A stretch of DNA of 64,000 nucleotides from Fodinicurvata sediminis DSM 21159 (GTDB lineage: Bacteria > Pseudomonadota > Alphaproteobacteria > Kiloniellales > DSM-21159): NCBI RefSeq assembly GCF_000420625.1, contig NZ_ATVH01000011.1, forward strand, positions 620,001-684,000. Reading direction: 5' to 3'. Positions 36,825-46,068 of the stretch are shown piece after piece. The notes under the pieces are model-generated. The model was not told the DNA's origin and did not search any database. It was given only the letters and a program-made list of their open reading frames with translations. Numbering within the stretch: position 1 is the first letter of the stretch; every line of letters starts with the position of its first letter. The translations under genes and the position numbers were made by a program.

Positions 36825-39050
36825 ATGAGCTCTGGAACTTTAAAGAACATTCTCTATTCGGGTGGCGCCATACTGGCCCTGCTGACCCCTTTTCTCATCG
36901 AATCGGCCAGCCCGGTTGCCGCACAGACGGCCACAGCGACCAACACCTCCGAAGAACAGGATGAACGCGCCCTTCTGCGTGCGGACGAAGTCAGCAATAA
37001 CGAGGAAACTGGCATCCTGACGGCCACGGGGAATGTGGAACTCTCCCAGGGTGATCGCGTACTTCTGGCCGACACCGTAACCTACAACACCAATACGGAT
37101 GTCGCCACGGCAACCGGCAATGTTGCCTTGGTCGAGCCCAGTGGCGAGGTAATCTTCGGCGAGTATGTCGAGATTACCAGCGACATGAAGGAGGCCTTCG
37201 TACGTGACGTACGCATCCTGTTGACGGACAACACCCGCATTGCGGCGGACAATGCGGTGCGCACCAACGACAACAGGACCGTCTTTCGTCAGGGGGTTTT
37301 CAGCCCTTGTCTGCCCTGCAAGGATGATCCTGAAGCTGCTCCCCTCTGGCAGATCAAGGCCGATCGGGCGATCCATGACAAGGAAGCCCAGGAGATGCGC
37401 TACCGCAACGCGCGCCTGGAATTCTTCGGCATACCATCCTTCTACACGCCCTACTTCTCGCACGCCGATTGGACAGTGGATCGCAAGAGCGGTTTTCTGG
37501 CAGCGGAATATGGCAGAGATGACTTCCTGGGCAACTATGGAAAGGTCCCATACTACTGGGTAACCGGGCCAACCAGTGATGTCACCATCACGCCCATGTA
37601 TACGCAAAACCAGGGACTTCAGCTTTCCACTGAGTTCCGGAAGATTTTTGAGAATGGTATTCTCGAAACCACCCTTTCCGGCACACAAGCTGACCTGGTC
37701 AATTCCAGAGGTGAGTTGAAGGAAGACCAGTTCCGCGGGCACATCGATGCCATGGGCCGCTTCGACCTGTCGGACACATGGCGTGCCGGGTTCAATATCC
37801 GGCGTTCCACCGATGAAAGCTACCCCAAGGTCTATGATGTGGACCTTCGTGACGAAGAACAATTGTACGAGAGTCGCCTCTTTGCTGAGCGGCTAGAAGG
37901 GCGCAATTACTTTTCGGCCAATGCCTTCGCTTACCAGTCCCTGTCAGACCAGGTTTCAACAACGCGACAACCAATCGTGGCTCCGATGCTAGACTGGAAT
38001 CATGTGAGTGAGCCAGTTCTAGGCAGTGGATACTACGAACTGGACGCCAACCTCTTGTCACTTCAAAGGGAAAAAGGACGAGAAGTTCGCCGCCTTTCAC
38101 TCACAACCGCCTGGAACCAGCCTTTCATGGGTGCCATAGGCGATGTCTATACGCTTCGCGCCAGTTTAAGAACCGATGGCTATTGGACAAACGATCACTA
38201 TCCAGGCTCTACAGCCTTTGATCCATCGCCCTCTGAAGGCGCAGATTTCGCAGGGCGTGTTTTTCCCCAACTTTCAATGGAATGGCGCTATCCTTGGGTA
38301 GCGCAATCAGAGCATTTTCAACAGACTTTCGAACCTATCGTCCAGGCTGTTGCGGCGCCGAATTTCGGGAATTACGACGATATTCCCAATGAGGATAGCC
38401 TGGATGTCGAATTTGACGATACTAACCTTTTTGCTCTCAACCGCTACGCCGGCCTGGACCGAATAGATAAGGGCAGCCGTATAGATTATGGTATGAACTA
38501 TAGCTTTTCGACCTACACCGAATTTTATAGTGAAGCCTTTATTGGCCAGAGTTATCGCATTCAGGATAATGAAGATTTTTCAGAAGGAACTGGCCTTAGA
38601 TCCAATAGCTCTGATTACGTTGGGCGTATCAGAATACAGCCCTTTAGTGAACTGGATCTACTCTATCGTTTCCGGCTAGATCAAGACGACTTTGACTTCC
38701 GACAGCAAGAGGCTCGATTTCGAGCTGGGATACCTGAATTCAGGGTTACAGGAAGCTACCTGAATTTCGAAGAGACCACTGAAAGCAGTCGCTACGGATC
38801 ACGCGAACAGATAAGAATTTCCCTATCAAACCAGCTAACAGATCATTGGCGCACACGTATTTACGCCCAACACGATATTGAAAATGACTATACACCACGC
38901 GCAGGAATAAATCTGATCTATGAGGACGAGTGTTTTACCCTGTTTGCTGGATTTGAGCGACGCCGCTTTCGCAATCGCGAAACCCAACCAGAGGACACCT
39001 TTGGAGTTCGAATCAGCTTAAAATACCTTGGTGCCTTCGGAACGGAGTGA
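36825..39050 (+). CDS. lptD: LPS-assembly outer membrane protein LptD
   Basis: LptD is the outer-membrane barrel that inserts lipopolysaccharide at the surface. It has 741 residues: a signal peptide (cut near residue 34, P-V-A-A-Q), an OstA/LptA-like beta-jellyroll at about 45-200 with repeating A-T-G-N-V segments, then the barrel. A Cys-x2-Cys pair lies near 163-166 and a single Cys near the C-terminus (E-D-E-C-F), fewer than the four of E. coli. The strand-rich 3' half has much lower GC than the 5' half. It is followed by surA, its periplasmic chaperone. Confidence 0.93.
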   Translation: MSSGTLKNILYSGGAILALLTPFLIESASPVAAQTATATNTSEEQDERALLRADEVSNNEETGILTATGNVELSQGDRVLLADTVTYNTNTDVATATGNVALVEPSGEVIFGEYVEITSDMKEAFVRDVRILLTDNTRIAADNAVRTNDNRTVFRQGVFSPCLPCKDDPEAAPLWQIKADRAIHDKEAQEMRYRNARLEFFGIPSFYTPYFSHADWTVDRKSGFLAAEYGRDDFLGNYGKVPYYWVTGPTSDVTITPMYTQNQGLQLSTEFRKIFENGILETTLSGTQADLVNSRGELKEDQFRGHIDAMGRFDLSDTWRAGFNIRRSTDESYPKVYDVDLRDEEQLYESRLFAERLEGRNYFSANAFAYQSLSDQVSTTRQPIVAPMLDWNHVSEPVLGSGYYELDANLLSLQREKGREVRRLSLTTAWNQPFMGAIGDVYTLRASLRTDGYWTNDHYPGSTAFDPSPSEGADFAGRVFPQLSMEWRYPWVAQSEHFQQTFEPIVQAVAAPNFGNYDDIPNEDSLDVEFDDTNLFALNRYAGLDRIDKGSRIDYGMNYSFSTYTEFYSEAFIGQSYRIQDNEDFSEGTGLRSNSSDYVGRIRIQPFSELDLLYRFRLDQDDFDFRQQEARFRAGIPEFRVTGSYLNFEETTESSRYGSREQIRISLSNQLTDHWRTRIYAQHDIENDYTPRAGINLIYEDECFTLFAGFERRRFRNRETQPEDTFGVRISLKYLGAFGTE

Positions 39051-39173
39051 CATTGTTGCTTTTCAATCTGTTACATTGTTCCTTCATGAGTTCACGCTTA
39101 TATTGCTCGCAATGTTTCAATATCTGAGGGTCCCCAACAAAGTGCCGCCTGTATGGCTGGAGATGGATAGCTT

Positions 39174-40727
39174 ATGAGAAAGATTTTTGCCCTAGCGCTC
39201 AGTGCCTTCTTGCTCGTGGCATATGGTGACACTCAAGAGGCTGAAGCACAGGAAACCCTGAGCGCAGCGGCGGTTGTGAACGATCAGGTCATATCCCAGC
39301 TGGACCTTGATCAGCGTCTGAAGCTGTCCCTGCTTTCCAGTGGCCTTCCCAACAACGAGGAAACGCGGCAGAACCTGGCGCCACAAGTCTTGCGCCAGCT
39401 TATCGATGAGCGCCTGCAGATGCAGGAAGCCCAGAGGCTGGCACTGGAGGTCCCCGACGGTGAAGTTGAAGCAGCCGTAGCGGAGATCGCCCAGCGCAAT
39501 GGAAGTTCGGTCGAGGAATTCGACCGCATGCTGGAGCAGAACGGTATTGCCCCCTCCACATTGCGGCGGCAGGTGCGCACCACAATTGCCTGGAATCGCG
39601 TCCTCTCCGCCCGTGTTGTACCGGAAGTGCAAATCAACCAGGAGGAAATCGATTTCGCTCTGGAACAGTTTCAGCAAACCAGCAACCAGTCCCAGGTGCG
39701 TGTGGCCGAGATCTTTCTGCCGTTCGACAGCCCTTCTGAGCGGGGCGAGGTACGGGAGCTCGCAGACAGGATTTACCAGGAAGTCAGGCGCGGTGCCGAC
39801 TTCAGGAGCCTGGCCCGTCAGTTCTCGCAATCCCCGACAGCGGCCCGGGGGGGTGACCTTGGCTGGGTTCTGCCGACCGAGTTGGACCCGGATGTCGCCC
39901 GTGAAGTGGAAGACATGGGTCGCAACGACCTGGCTGGCCCGATTGAGGCCGTCAACGGCTATTACATTATCGCCGTAATCGACCGGCGCCGGATCAATGC
40001 CCAGGGAGAGGTCGAACGCGTCGCACCACGCGAGCCGGAGCCACAGCCTCAGGCGCAACCTCAAGGACCTACAGTCGCACAGCTGCGCAATGCACGCCTG
40101 CGTTTGTCCCAGATCATCGTGGAGGCGCCGGAAGGTGAAGAGGAACAGACTGCTGAAGAGCTGGCTGAACGCGTTCAGGGCCTCCAGGGATGCGAACAGG
40201 CAAACCAACTGGCCGCGGAAATTGGCATGCCCGGCTCCGGTGATATGGGACGTGTCGTGGCCTCCGAGATGCCCGAGCAGCTTCAGAATCTTCTGCTGCG
40301 ACTGCCGGTCGGTCAGCCCAGCCCGCCATTGGGAATGAGCGGTGCTGTCAGTGTGCTGTTCGTCTGTGAACGCGTGGATTCCAACGGCAATCCTGTGACC
40401 GCCGTCAATCCACAGCAACAACGACAGGCACCTCCAGCCCCCGACGTGGCCGCACAATTTCAGAGCAACATCGACCCACGTCCAATGGCGGAAGGTGAAG
40501 AGGATGTTCCTGAAACCGAGGAAGAGCAGGAAGCCAGCGAGAAAAGCGCCGCTGAAAACCTGATGTCCGAGGATATGGAGCCAATCGAACAGCCCGAGAT
40601 ACAGGAGGAACGCAGCGAGCTGGAGCAGCAGGTTGCCGAGAGCTTGCGACGCGAGCAAATCAACCGCAAGTCCGACCGCTATCTGCGCGACCTGCGGCGC
40701 TCGGCCAACATCGATATCAGGATGTGA
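39174..40727 (+). CDS. surA: Periplasmic chaperone/peptidyl-prolyl isomerase SurA
   Basis: SurA escorts outer membrane proteins, including LptD, to the BAM complex. The 517-residue product has a signal peptide (about 1-25), the SurA N-terminal helical domain, one clear PpiC rotamase domain at about 175-280 (F-S-Q-S-P-T-A-A-R-G-G-D-L-G-W) and a diverged second one at about 300-405. Residues about 437-483 form a Glu-rich acidic insertion before the conserved C-terminal helix R-S-A-N-I-D-I-R. The gene sits between lptD and pdxA, the classic order. Confidence 0.92.
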   Translation: MRKIFALALSAFLLVAYGDTQEAEAQETLSAAAVVNDQVISQLDLDQRLKLSLLSSGLPNNEETRQNLAPQVLRQLIDERLQMQEAQRLALEVPDGEVEAAVAEIAQRNGSSVEEFDRMLEQNGIAPSTLRRQVRTTIAWNRVLSARVVPEVQINQEEIDFALEQFQQTSNQSQVRVAEIFLPFDSPSERGEVRELADRIYQEVRRGADFRSLARQFSQSPTAARGGDLGWVLPTELDPDVAREVEDMGRNDLAGPIEAVNGYYIIAVIDRRRINAQGEVERVAPREPEPQPQAQPQGPTVAQLRNARLRLSQIIVEAPEGEEEQTAEELAERVQGLQGCEQANQLAAEIGMPGSGDMGRVVASEMPEQLQNLLLRLPVGQPSPPLGMSGAVSVLFVCERVDSNGNPVTAVNPQQQRQAPPAPDVAAQFQSNIDPRPMAEGEEDVPETEEEQEASEKSAAENLMSEDMEPIEQPEIQEERSELEQQVAESLRREQINRKSDRYLRDLRRSANIDIRM

Positions 40728-40777
40728 TTGTTATCTGATCCCGACTTGCCGGTTTGCGGAATCCGCAAGAACAACTG

Positions 40778-41809
40778 ATGCAGACGACACCTGCCCCTAT
40801 TGCGCTGACCATGGGCGATCCGGCTGGTATTGGGCCTGAAATCGCCTTGAAGTGCTGGGCCAACCATCGCCAAGCCATGTGTCCGGACTTTGTCTTCTTC
40901 GGTTCTGCCGACCTGCTGGAACGCCAGGCGGCGGCACTGAAATGCAATGTACCGATTGAGCGGATACAGGACCTTTCGAAAGTTCGGGGCATTTTTCCCG
41001 ATGCTCTTCCTGTCCTTGATATCCCCTTGCCCGCTCCGTCATGCCCGGGATTCGCTGACAGCCGCAATGGCCCCGCGGTCATGGCTGCCATAGAGCAGGC
41101 ACATGCAGCAGTTACCAACGGCCAGGCCTCGGCCCTGGTAACCAATCCGATCCACAAGGACAGTCTCTACGCCTGCGGCTTCAGCCATCCCGGACACACG
41201 GAGTACCTGGCTGCGCTTTCCTCAATTGCACATCCGCCGGTCATGATGTTGGCCTCGAAACGATTGCGTGTGGTGCCAGTGACGATCCACATCGCCTTGC
41301 GCGAGGTTTCCGCAATGCTATCCAAGGCGACGATACTCCACGCCGCTGAAGTGACGCACCAGGCACTTCTATCGGATTTTGCCATCGAAAGGCCACGTCT
41401 GGCCGTTGCTGGCCTCAACCCCCATGCAGGTGAAGGTGGCGCCATGGGAACCGAGGAAATCGACGTCATACGGCCTGCGGTCAAACTCCTGCAGGAACGC
41501 GGCCTTTGCATTGAAGAACCCCAGGCTGCAGACAGCCTGTTCCATGAACAGGCACGCGATACCTACGATGCCGTCCTCTGCATGTATCATGATCAGGCCC
41601 TCATCCCGATCAAGACCCTGGACTTTGACAGTGCTGTGAACGTAACGCTGGGACTGCCCATCGTGCGCACCTCTCCCGACCATGGCACGGCCTTCAACAT
41701 TGCCGGACAAGACAAGGCCAATCCCTCAAGCCTGCTGGCTGCCCTGAAGATGGCGGCCGATATGGCCCAGGCACGTAGCAGGCCCCACGTGTCTTCCCAA
41801 CATGACTGA
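40778..41809 (+). CDS. pdxA: 4-hydroxythreonine-4-phosphate dehydrogenase
   Basis: PdxA acts in the DXP-dependent pathway to pyridoxal phosphate. The ATG at 40778 gives 343 residues starting with the family N-terminus (P-I-A-L-T-M-G-D-P-A-G-I-G-P-E); a TTG at 40754 is a poor alternative. Metal-binding histidines lie in F-S-H-P-G-H-T-E-Y near 140 and M-Y-H-D-Q near 275, and R-T-S-P-D-H-G-T-A near 305 is a signature. Its end overlaps the ksgA start by eight bases. Confidence 0.95.
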   Translation: MQTTPAPIALTMGDPAGIGPEIALKCWANHRQAMCPDFVFFGSADLLERQAAALKCNVPIERIQDLSKVRGIFPDALPVLDIPLPAPSCPGFADSRNGPAVMAAIEQAHAAVTNGQASALVTNPIHKDSLYACGFSHPGHTEYLAALSSIAHPPVMMLASKRLRVVPVTIHIALREVSAMLSKATILHAAEVTHQALLSDFAIERPRLAVAGLNPHAGEGGAMGTEEIDVIRPAVKLLQERGLCIEEPQAADSLFHEQARDTYDAVLCMYHDQALIPIKTLDFDSAVNVTLGLPIVRTSPDHGTAFNIAGQDKANPSSLLAALKMAADMAQARSRPHVSSQHD

Positions 41810-42647
41810 ACTCAGGGACTTGCCACCCCTGCGCGAAGTGATTGCGCGCCACGGCTTGGCGGCACGCAAGAGTCTGGGGCAGAATTTCCTGCTCGACCCC
41901 AACCTTACTGGACGTATAGCGCGCTCCGCGGGCGATCTGAGCACGGGAAGCATCATAGAGATCGGACCCGGGCCAGGTGGACTGACAAGATCCTTGCTGC
42001 TAGCAGGGGCCCGCCACGTCATTGCAGTAGAGAAGGATTTGCGCTGCCTGGAAGCGTTGGAAGAAACACGCTGCGCGAGCAACGGTCGCCTGGAACTTCT
42101 AAGCGGGGATGCTCTGAAAGTTCCGATAGACACCTTGGGACAGGCACCGCGGAAGATTGTTGCCAACCTGCCCTACAATATTGCCACTCCCCTGCTGATC
42201 AGTTGGCTGCACGCCATTGACCGCAGTCCCCACTGCCTCGAAAACATGATCTTGATGTTTCAGAAGGAAGTGGCTCAACGGATTACGGCACCCCCGGGAA
42301 ACAAGGCATACGGGCGACTTTCAGTCCTCTCTCAATGGCTTTGCGAGACGGAGTTGCTATTTGACATTGCCCCTGGAGCCTTCACGCCACCGCCAAAGGT
42401 AACCTCATCGGTTGTGCGTCTGATTCCCCGTGAAAAGCCACGTGCCGAAGCCCATCTTGAGGTATTGGAAAAGGTCACAGCCGCAGCCTTCGGCCAGAGG
42501 CGCAAGATGCTGCGCCAATCACTGAAAGGCCTGTTCCCCAACGCTGCCGAGGTGCTTGGGGATCTTGGCCTCAAGGAAACGGCACGGGCCGAGGAGTTGG
42601 ACATAGAGGATTTTTGCGCCCTGGCGCAGCGTCTCTCGAACGACTGA
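41802..42647 (+). CDS. ksgA: 16S rRNA dimethyladenosine transferase
   Basis: KsgA (RsmA) dimethylates two adjacent adenines near the 3' end of 16S rRNA late in 30S assembly. It has 281 residues. The family N-terminus S-L-G-Q-N-F-L-L-D is at 24-32, the SAM motif E-I-G-P-G-P-G-G-L-T near 56-65, and the catalytic N-L-P-Y-N-I near 122-127. It overlaps pdxA and converges on gmk with only two bases between stops, so terminators must lie inside coding sequence. Confidence 0.96.
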   Translation: MTELRDLPPLREVIARHGLAARKSLGQNFLLDPNLTGRIARSAGDLSTGSIIEIGPGPGGLTRSLLLAGARHVIAVEKDLRCLEALEETRCASNGRLELLSGDALKVPIDTLGQAPRKIVANLPYNIATPLLISWLHAIDRSPHCLENMILMFQKEVAQRITAPPGNKAYGRLSVLSQWLCETELLFDIAPGAFTPPPKVTSSVVRLIPREKPRAEAHLEVLEKVTAAAFGQRRKMLRQSLKGLFPNAAEVLGDLGLKETARAEELDIEDFCALAQRLSND

Positions 42648-42649
42648 CT

Positions 42650-43288
42650 TCAGCCGGTCGAACGCAGTCGGTGCACGAAATCTCCGAGACCAAGCAACCG
42701 GTCTCGCCTCAGGCGTTCTGCTGTCAGGATGGAACGCACCTGCTCCACCGACCGTTCCAGCTGCTCATTCACGATAATGTAGTCATAGGCATCCCAATGG
42801 CTCATCTCGTCTGCAGCCTTTGCCATCCGGGACTTCACGACATCGGGGCTGTCCTGCGCACGCGTGTGCAAACGGCGTTCGAGCTCGTCCTGTGAGGGCG
42901 GCAGGATGAAGATCCTCACCAAATCCTTTGGCATCTTCCCACTGAGTTGCTGGGTTCCCTGCCAATCGATGTCGAACAAGACATCCCGTCCCGCTGCCAA
43001 GGCCTCTTCCACGGGTTTGCGCGGTGTCCCATAGTATCGATCGAAGACCTGCGCATGCTCCAGGAGCTCTCCTGTTTCCGCCATGGTCTTGAAGGATGGT
43101 TCGTCCACAAAATGATAGTCCACACCATCACGTTCCCCCGGACGCTTCGGACGGGTGGTTGCCGAAACCGACAGGATCAGATTGCTGTCCTCTTTCAGTA
43201 TCTCGCGTGAAATGGCTGTCTTCCCTGCCCCTGAGGGGGAAGACAGCACCAGCATGAGGCCGCGCCGACTGATACCGCTTTCGTCCAT
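42650..43288 (-). CDS. gmk: Guanylate kinase
   Basis: Gmk phosphorylates GMP to GDP. The 212-residue protein has the P-loop S-P-S-G-A-G-K-T at 17-24, the GMP-binding S-V-S-A-T-T-R-x-x-R-P-G-E segment at about 40-52, and the D-Y-H-F-V motif near 57. It follows yicC by 11 bases on the same strand, the usual pair. Confidence 0.96.
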   Translation of the reverse strand: MDESGISRRGLMLVLSSPSGAGKTAISREILKEDSNLILSVSATTRPKRPGERDGVDYHFVDEPSFKTMAETGELLEHAQVFDRYYGTPRKPVEEALAAGRDVLFDIDWQGTQQLSGKMPKDLVRIFILPPSQDELERRLHTRAQDSPDVVKSRMAKAADEMSHWDAYDYIIVNEQLERSVEQVRSILTAERLRRDRLLGLGDFVHRLRSTG

Positions 43289-43299
43289 CCTTGCCTCGC

Positions 43300-44199
43300 T
43301 TACTCGATGTTCTGCACAAGCTCACGCAGTTGGTCGACCGTCGCCTTCAGGTCCAGCCCCAAGGTGGTCAGCTCGGGATCAGGGGACTTTGAACACAGGG
43401 TGTTGGCTTCCCGATTGAACTCCTGACAGAGAAAGTCCAAGCGACGCCCCACGGCACCGCCACCTGTCAAAAGCTCCTGACTTGCCGCAACATGTGCCTT
43501 CAGCCGGTCAAGCTCCTCGCGGACATCCGCCTTGCTGACCAGCAAGGCAGCCTCCTGACTCAGGCGATCTTCTTGCAGTTCTCCAGCCGAAGCTTCCAGC
43601 AGTTGATGAACGAGTTGGCGCAAGCGTGTGCGCATAGCCTCTGGACGTGTCGCTTCCAATTGTTCGGCGGCAGCGACAATCTGTGTAATCCGATCCATAT
43701 GCCCCTGCAGCAGTTCTGCCATTCGGCGGCCTTCGTCCAGGCGCGCCTGCTCCAACTTGCCCAAAGCCTGATCGAAATCATCCATCAAGGCACTTTCCGT
43801 GACCTGGCGAATCGCCTCGTCCTCATCCTCCTCCTGCACTGCAAGGACACCACGCAGGGCAAGGAGCCCATCCGCCCTTGGCGGCGCCACATCATAGTCC
43901 TGGCACAGACGGTCACAGAGCCCGGCCAAACGCTCCAGAAAGACCTCATCGACACGGACCTGGGCTTGGGGACTCAGCTTCCTTAGGGACAGGGAGACAT
44001 TCACGTTGCCACGGTGGAGCCGCTCCTTGAGCCGCCGTCTTAAGTCGGGCTCCAAGCTGTCAAAGCCTTGCGGCCCGCGAAAGCGAATCTCGAGACCGCG
44101 GCCGTTCACGCTCTTCACCTCCCAAACCCAGGAGTAGATATCGTTTCCTCCCTGTACGCGGGCAAAACCGGTCATGGAGGCAATGGCAGAAGAAGTCAT
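43300..44199 (-). CDS. yicC: YicC-family endoribonuclease
   Basis: The 299-residue protein belongs to the YicC/YloC family, now known as endoribonucleases. The N-terminus has S-M-T-G-F-A-R near 8-14, then W-E-V-K-S-V-N-G-R-G-L-E near 26-37. The C-terminal DUF1732 part carries R-L-D-F-L-C-Q-E-F-N-R-E-A-N-T near 254-268. It sits upstream of gmk as in most proteobacteria and is divergent from an SDR gene. Confidence 0.93.
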   Translation of the reverse strand: MTSSAIASMTGFARVQGGNDIYSWVWEVKSVNGRGLEIRFRGPQGFDSLEPDLRRRLKERLHRGNVNVSLSLRKLSPQAQVRVDEVFLERLAGLCDRLCQDYDVAPPRADGLLALRGVLAVQEEDEDEAIRQVTESALMDDFDQALGKLEQARLDEGRRMAELLQGHMDRITQIVAAAEQLEATRPEAMRTRLRQLVHQLLEASAGELQEDRLSQEAALLVSKADVREELDRLKAHVAASQELLTGGGAVGRRLDFLCQEFNREANTLCSKSPDPELTTLGLDLKATVDQLRELVQNIE

Positions 44200-44288
44200 G
44201 AAGTGATACCAAGCTGTGAGTTACTTTGGAAAAGGCGTCACTTAATAACCGTCTGAAGGAGTAACGGCAACCTGCAGAGGAGTCCGCC

Positions 44289-45068
44289 ATGCTGTTCCGC
44301 AGCAAACAGACTGTCCCAGGCCATGTGATGATTACTGGGGCCTCCAGTGGCCTTGGAGCAGCCCTGGCCCAGTATTACGCCGAACGCGGCTGCCAATTGA
44401 GCCTGTCCGGACGCAACAAGTCCCGCTTGGACAGGATCGCACAGTCTTGCCGGGACAAGGGCGCGATTGTTGAGGCCACCCCTTTGGATGTCTGCGACAG
44501 AGAAGAATGCGAAGACTGGGTTCGTAAGGCTGACGACTGGAAGCCCCTGGACCTGATGATTGCAAACGCCGGTATCTCTGCTGGAACCGGAAATGGTGGA
44601 GAAACGGAAGAGCAGACCCGCCAGATTCTGGAGACAAACTGCACAGGCCTCATCAACAACGTGATGCCCGTACTTGAGCGGATGAAGTCCAGAGACAAGG
44701 GCCAGATCGCCCTCATGTCCTCTCTGGCTGCCTTCAGGGGGTTTCCAGGCGCACCTGCCTATTGTGGTTCGAAGGCGATGGTGCGGGTGTGGGGAGAGGC
44801 TTTACGCGGTGAACTGGCTCCCCGAGGACTCGCCGTAAACGTCATCTGTCCCGGCTATGTCCAGACACCCATGACAGAGGTCAACGATTTTCCGATGCCC
44901 TTTCTCATGTCGGCAGAGAAGGCTGCCAAAATCATGGCCCGCGGCCTGGCAAGAAACCGGGCACGCATCGCTTTCCCCCTTCCCACCTACTTTGCTGCCT
45001 GGCTACTGGGCGCACTTCCGGTCGGCCTGACAGACAGCTTACTTGCACGTTTGCCGCGAAAGGCATGA
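44289..45068 (+). CDS. SDR-family oxidoreductase
   Basis: This 259-residue classical short-chain dehydrogenase has G-A-S-S-G-L-G-A near residues 17-24, N-A-G-I-S-A-G near 93-99, catalytic Ser in M-S-S-L-A, and Y-C-G-S-K (Tyr/Lys) near 158-162. The hydrophobic C-terminal 30 residues (A-A-W-L-L-G-A-L-P-V-G-L) suggest membrane association, as in the YqjQ/DltE-like SDRs. The substrate is unknown. It interrupts the usual mltG-yicC-gmk string on the opposite strand and converges on mltG with a seven-base gap. Confidence 0.88.
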   Translation: MLFRSKQTVPGHVMITGASSGLGAALAQYYAERGCQLSLSGRNKSRLDRIAQSCRDKGAIVEATPLDVCDREECEDWVRKADDWKPLDLMIANAGISAGTGNGGETEEQTRQILETNCTGLINNVMPVLERMKSRDKGQIALMSSLAAFRGFPGAPAYCGSKAMVRVWGEALRGELAPRGLAVNVICPGYVQTPMTEVNDFPMPFLMSAEKAAKIMARGLARNRARIAFPLPTYFAAWLLGALPVGLTDSLLARLPRKA

Positions 45069-45075
45069 GTACCGA

Positions 45076-46059
45076 TTACTCGTCCTCTCCGTCACGAATG
45101 CGGCGCCAGTTCCGGACATTCCTGTTGTGCTCATCCAGGGTTTGCGCGAAGGCGTGCCCACCCGACCCATCGGCGACGAAATAGAAATAATCCGTATCGG
45201 CCGGATTCAACACAGCTTCCAGGGACTCCCGGCCCGGATTGGCAATCGGGCCCGGAGGCAACCCATTGATGTAATAGGTATTGTAAGGGTCTTCGATTTC
45301 CCAGTCCTTGCGCGTCAACTCACGATCGAGAGGGCCTTCCCCTTTGGTCAGGGAATAGATGACCGTCGGATCCGATTGAAGCGGCATCCCTTGGCGCAAT
45401 CGATTGATGAAAACGCTGGCCACCATCGGGCGCTCGCTGGCAACCGCTGTTTCCTTCTCCACAATGGAGGCCAATGTGACCGCTTCCTCCGGGGTCTCAA
45501 GAGGCAGTCCTTCGTTTCGCTCTGACCAGAGCGCCTGGACAAGAGTCTGCATGTCCTTCTGCATGCGATCAATCAAGTCCTGCCGTCGATCACCCCACTG
45601 AAAGTGATAGGTTTCGGGCAGAAGCGAGCCCTCAGCGGGCAGTTCCGGAACATCGCCCTCCAGCACCTCGGTTCTTTCAAGCAAGCCGACGACTTCATAG
45701 GAGGTGCGGCCCTCGGGAACCGTAAGCTGCCGAACGACGAAATCACCGCTTTCCAGTTTCTCCAGGACTTCCCGCAAGGATGCACCTGGAGAAAACTCAT
45801 ACTCTCCCGCTTGAAGACGTCCGGCTTTTCCGCTGAGACGCGCCGCCACCTGGAAAGCCAGGGCATCATCGATGACCCCCCGCGCTTCCAGTTCGGTGGA
45901 AATGCTGCGAACGCCGCTACCACGCTCGATCAGCACAACCGTCTCTTCCTTGGCTGGCCCTTCGCCTTCGTAGGCTTGATAGGCAAGCAGCCCCGCAACA
46001 GCGAGCAGGAGACCGCCGGTAACGATCAGGACCAGGAAGAAGCGAAGCGTACCTCGCAT
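45076..46059 (-). CDS. mltG: Endolytic murein transglycosylase MltG
   Basis: MltG (YceG) cuts nascent glycan strands and ends peptidoglycan polymerisation. It has 327 residues: a membrane helix at about 5-29, a LysM-like domain, and the YceG catalytic domain with A-S-I-V-E-K-E-T near 209-216 containing the catalytic Glu. R-L-R-Q-G-M-P-L-Q-S-D-P-T near 230 and the C-terminal Y-F-V-A-D-G-S-G-G-H-A-F are family markers. It is 9 bases after fabF, the standard order. Confidence 0.95.
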   Translation of the reverse strand: MRGTLRFFLVLIVTGGLLLAVAGLLAYQAYEGEGPAKEETVVLIERGSGVRSISTELEARGVIDDALAFQVAARLSGKAGRLQAGEYEFSPGASLREVLEKLESGDFVVRQLTVPEGRTSYEVVGLLERTEVLEGDVPELPAEGSLLPETYHFQWGDRRQDLIDRMQKDMQTLVQALWSERNEGLPLETPEEAVTLASIVEKETAVASERPMVASVFINRLRQGMPLQSDPTVIYSLTKGEGPLDRELTRKDWEIEDPYNTYYINGLPPGPIANPGRESLEAVLNPADTDYFYFVADGSGGHAFAQTLDEHNRNVRNWRRIRDGEDE

Positions 46060-46068
46060 GATGAAACG

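Noticed and set aside
39192-40658. Long open frame of 488 codons antisense to surA
   Set aside because: It mirrors the surA codon pattern, has no ribosome site or family motif, and surA is a clear gene on the other strand.
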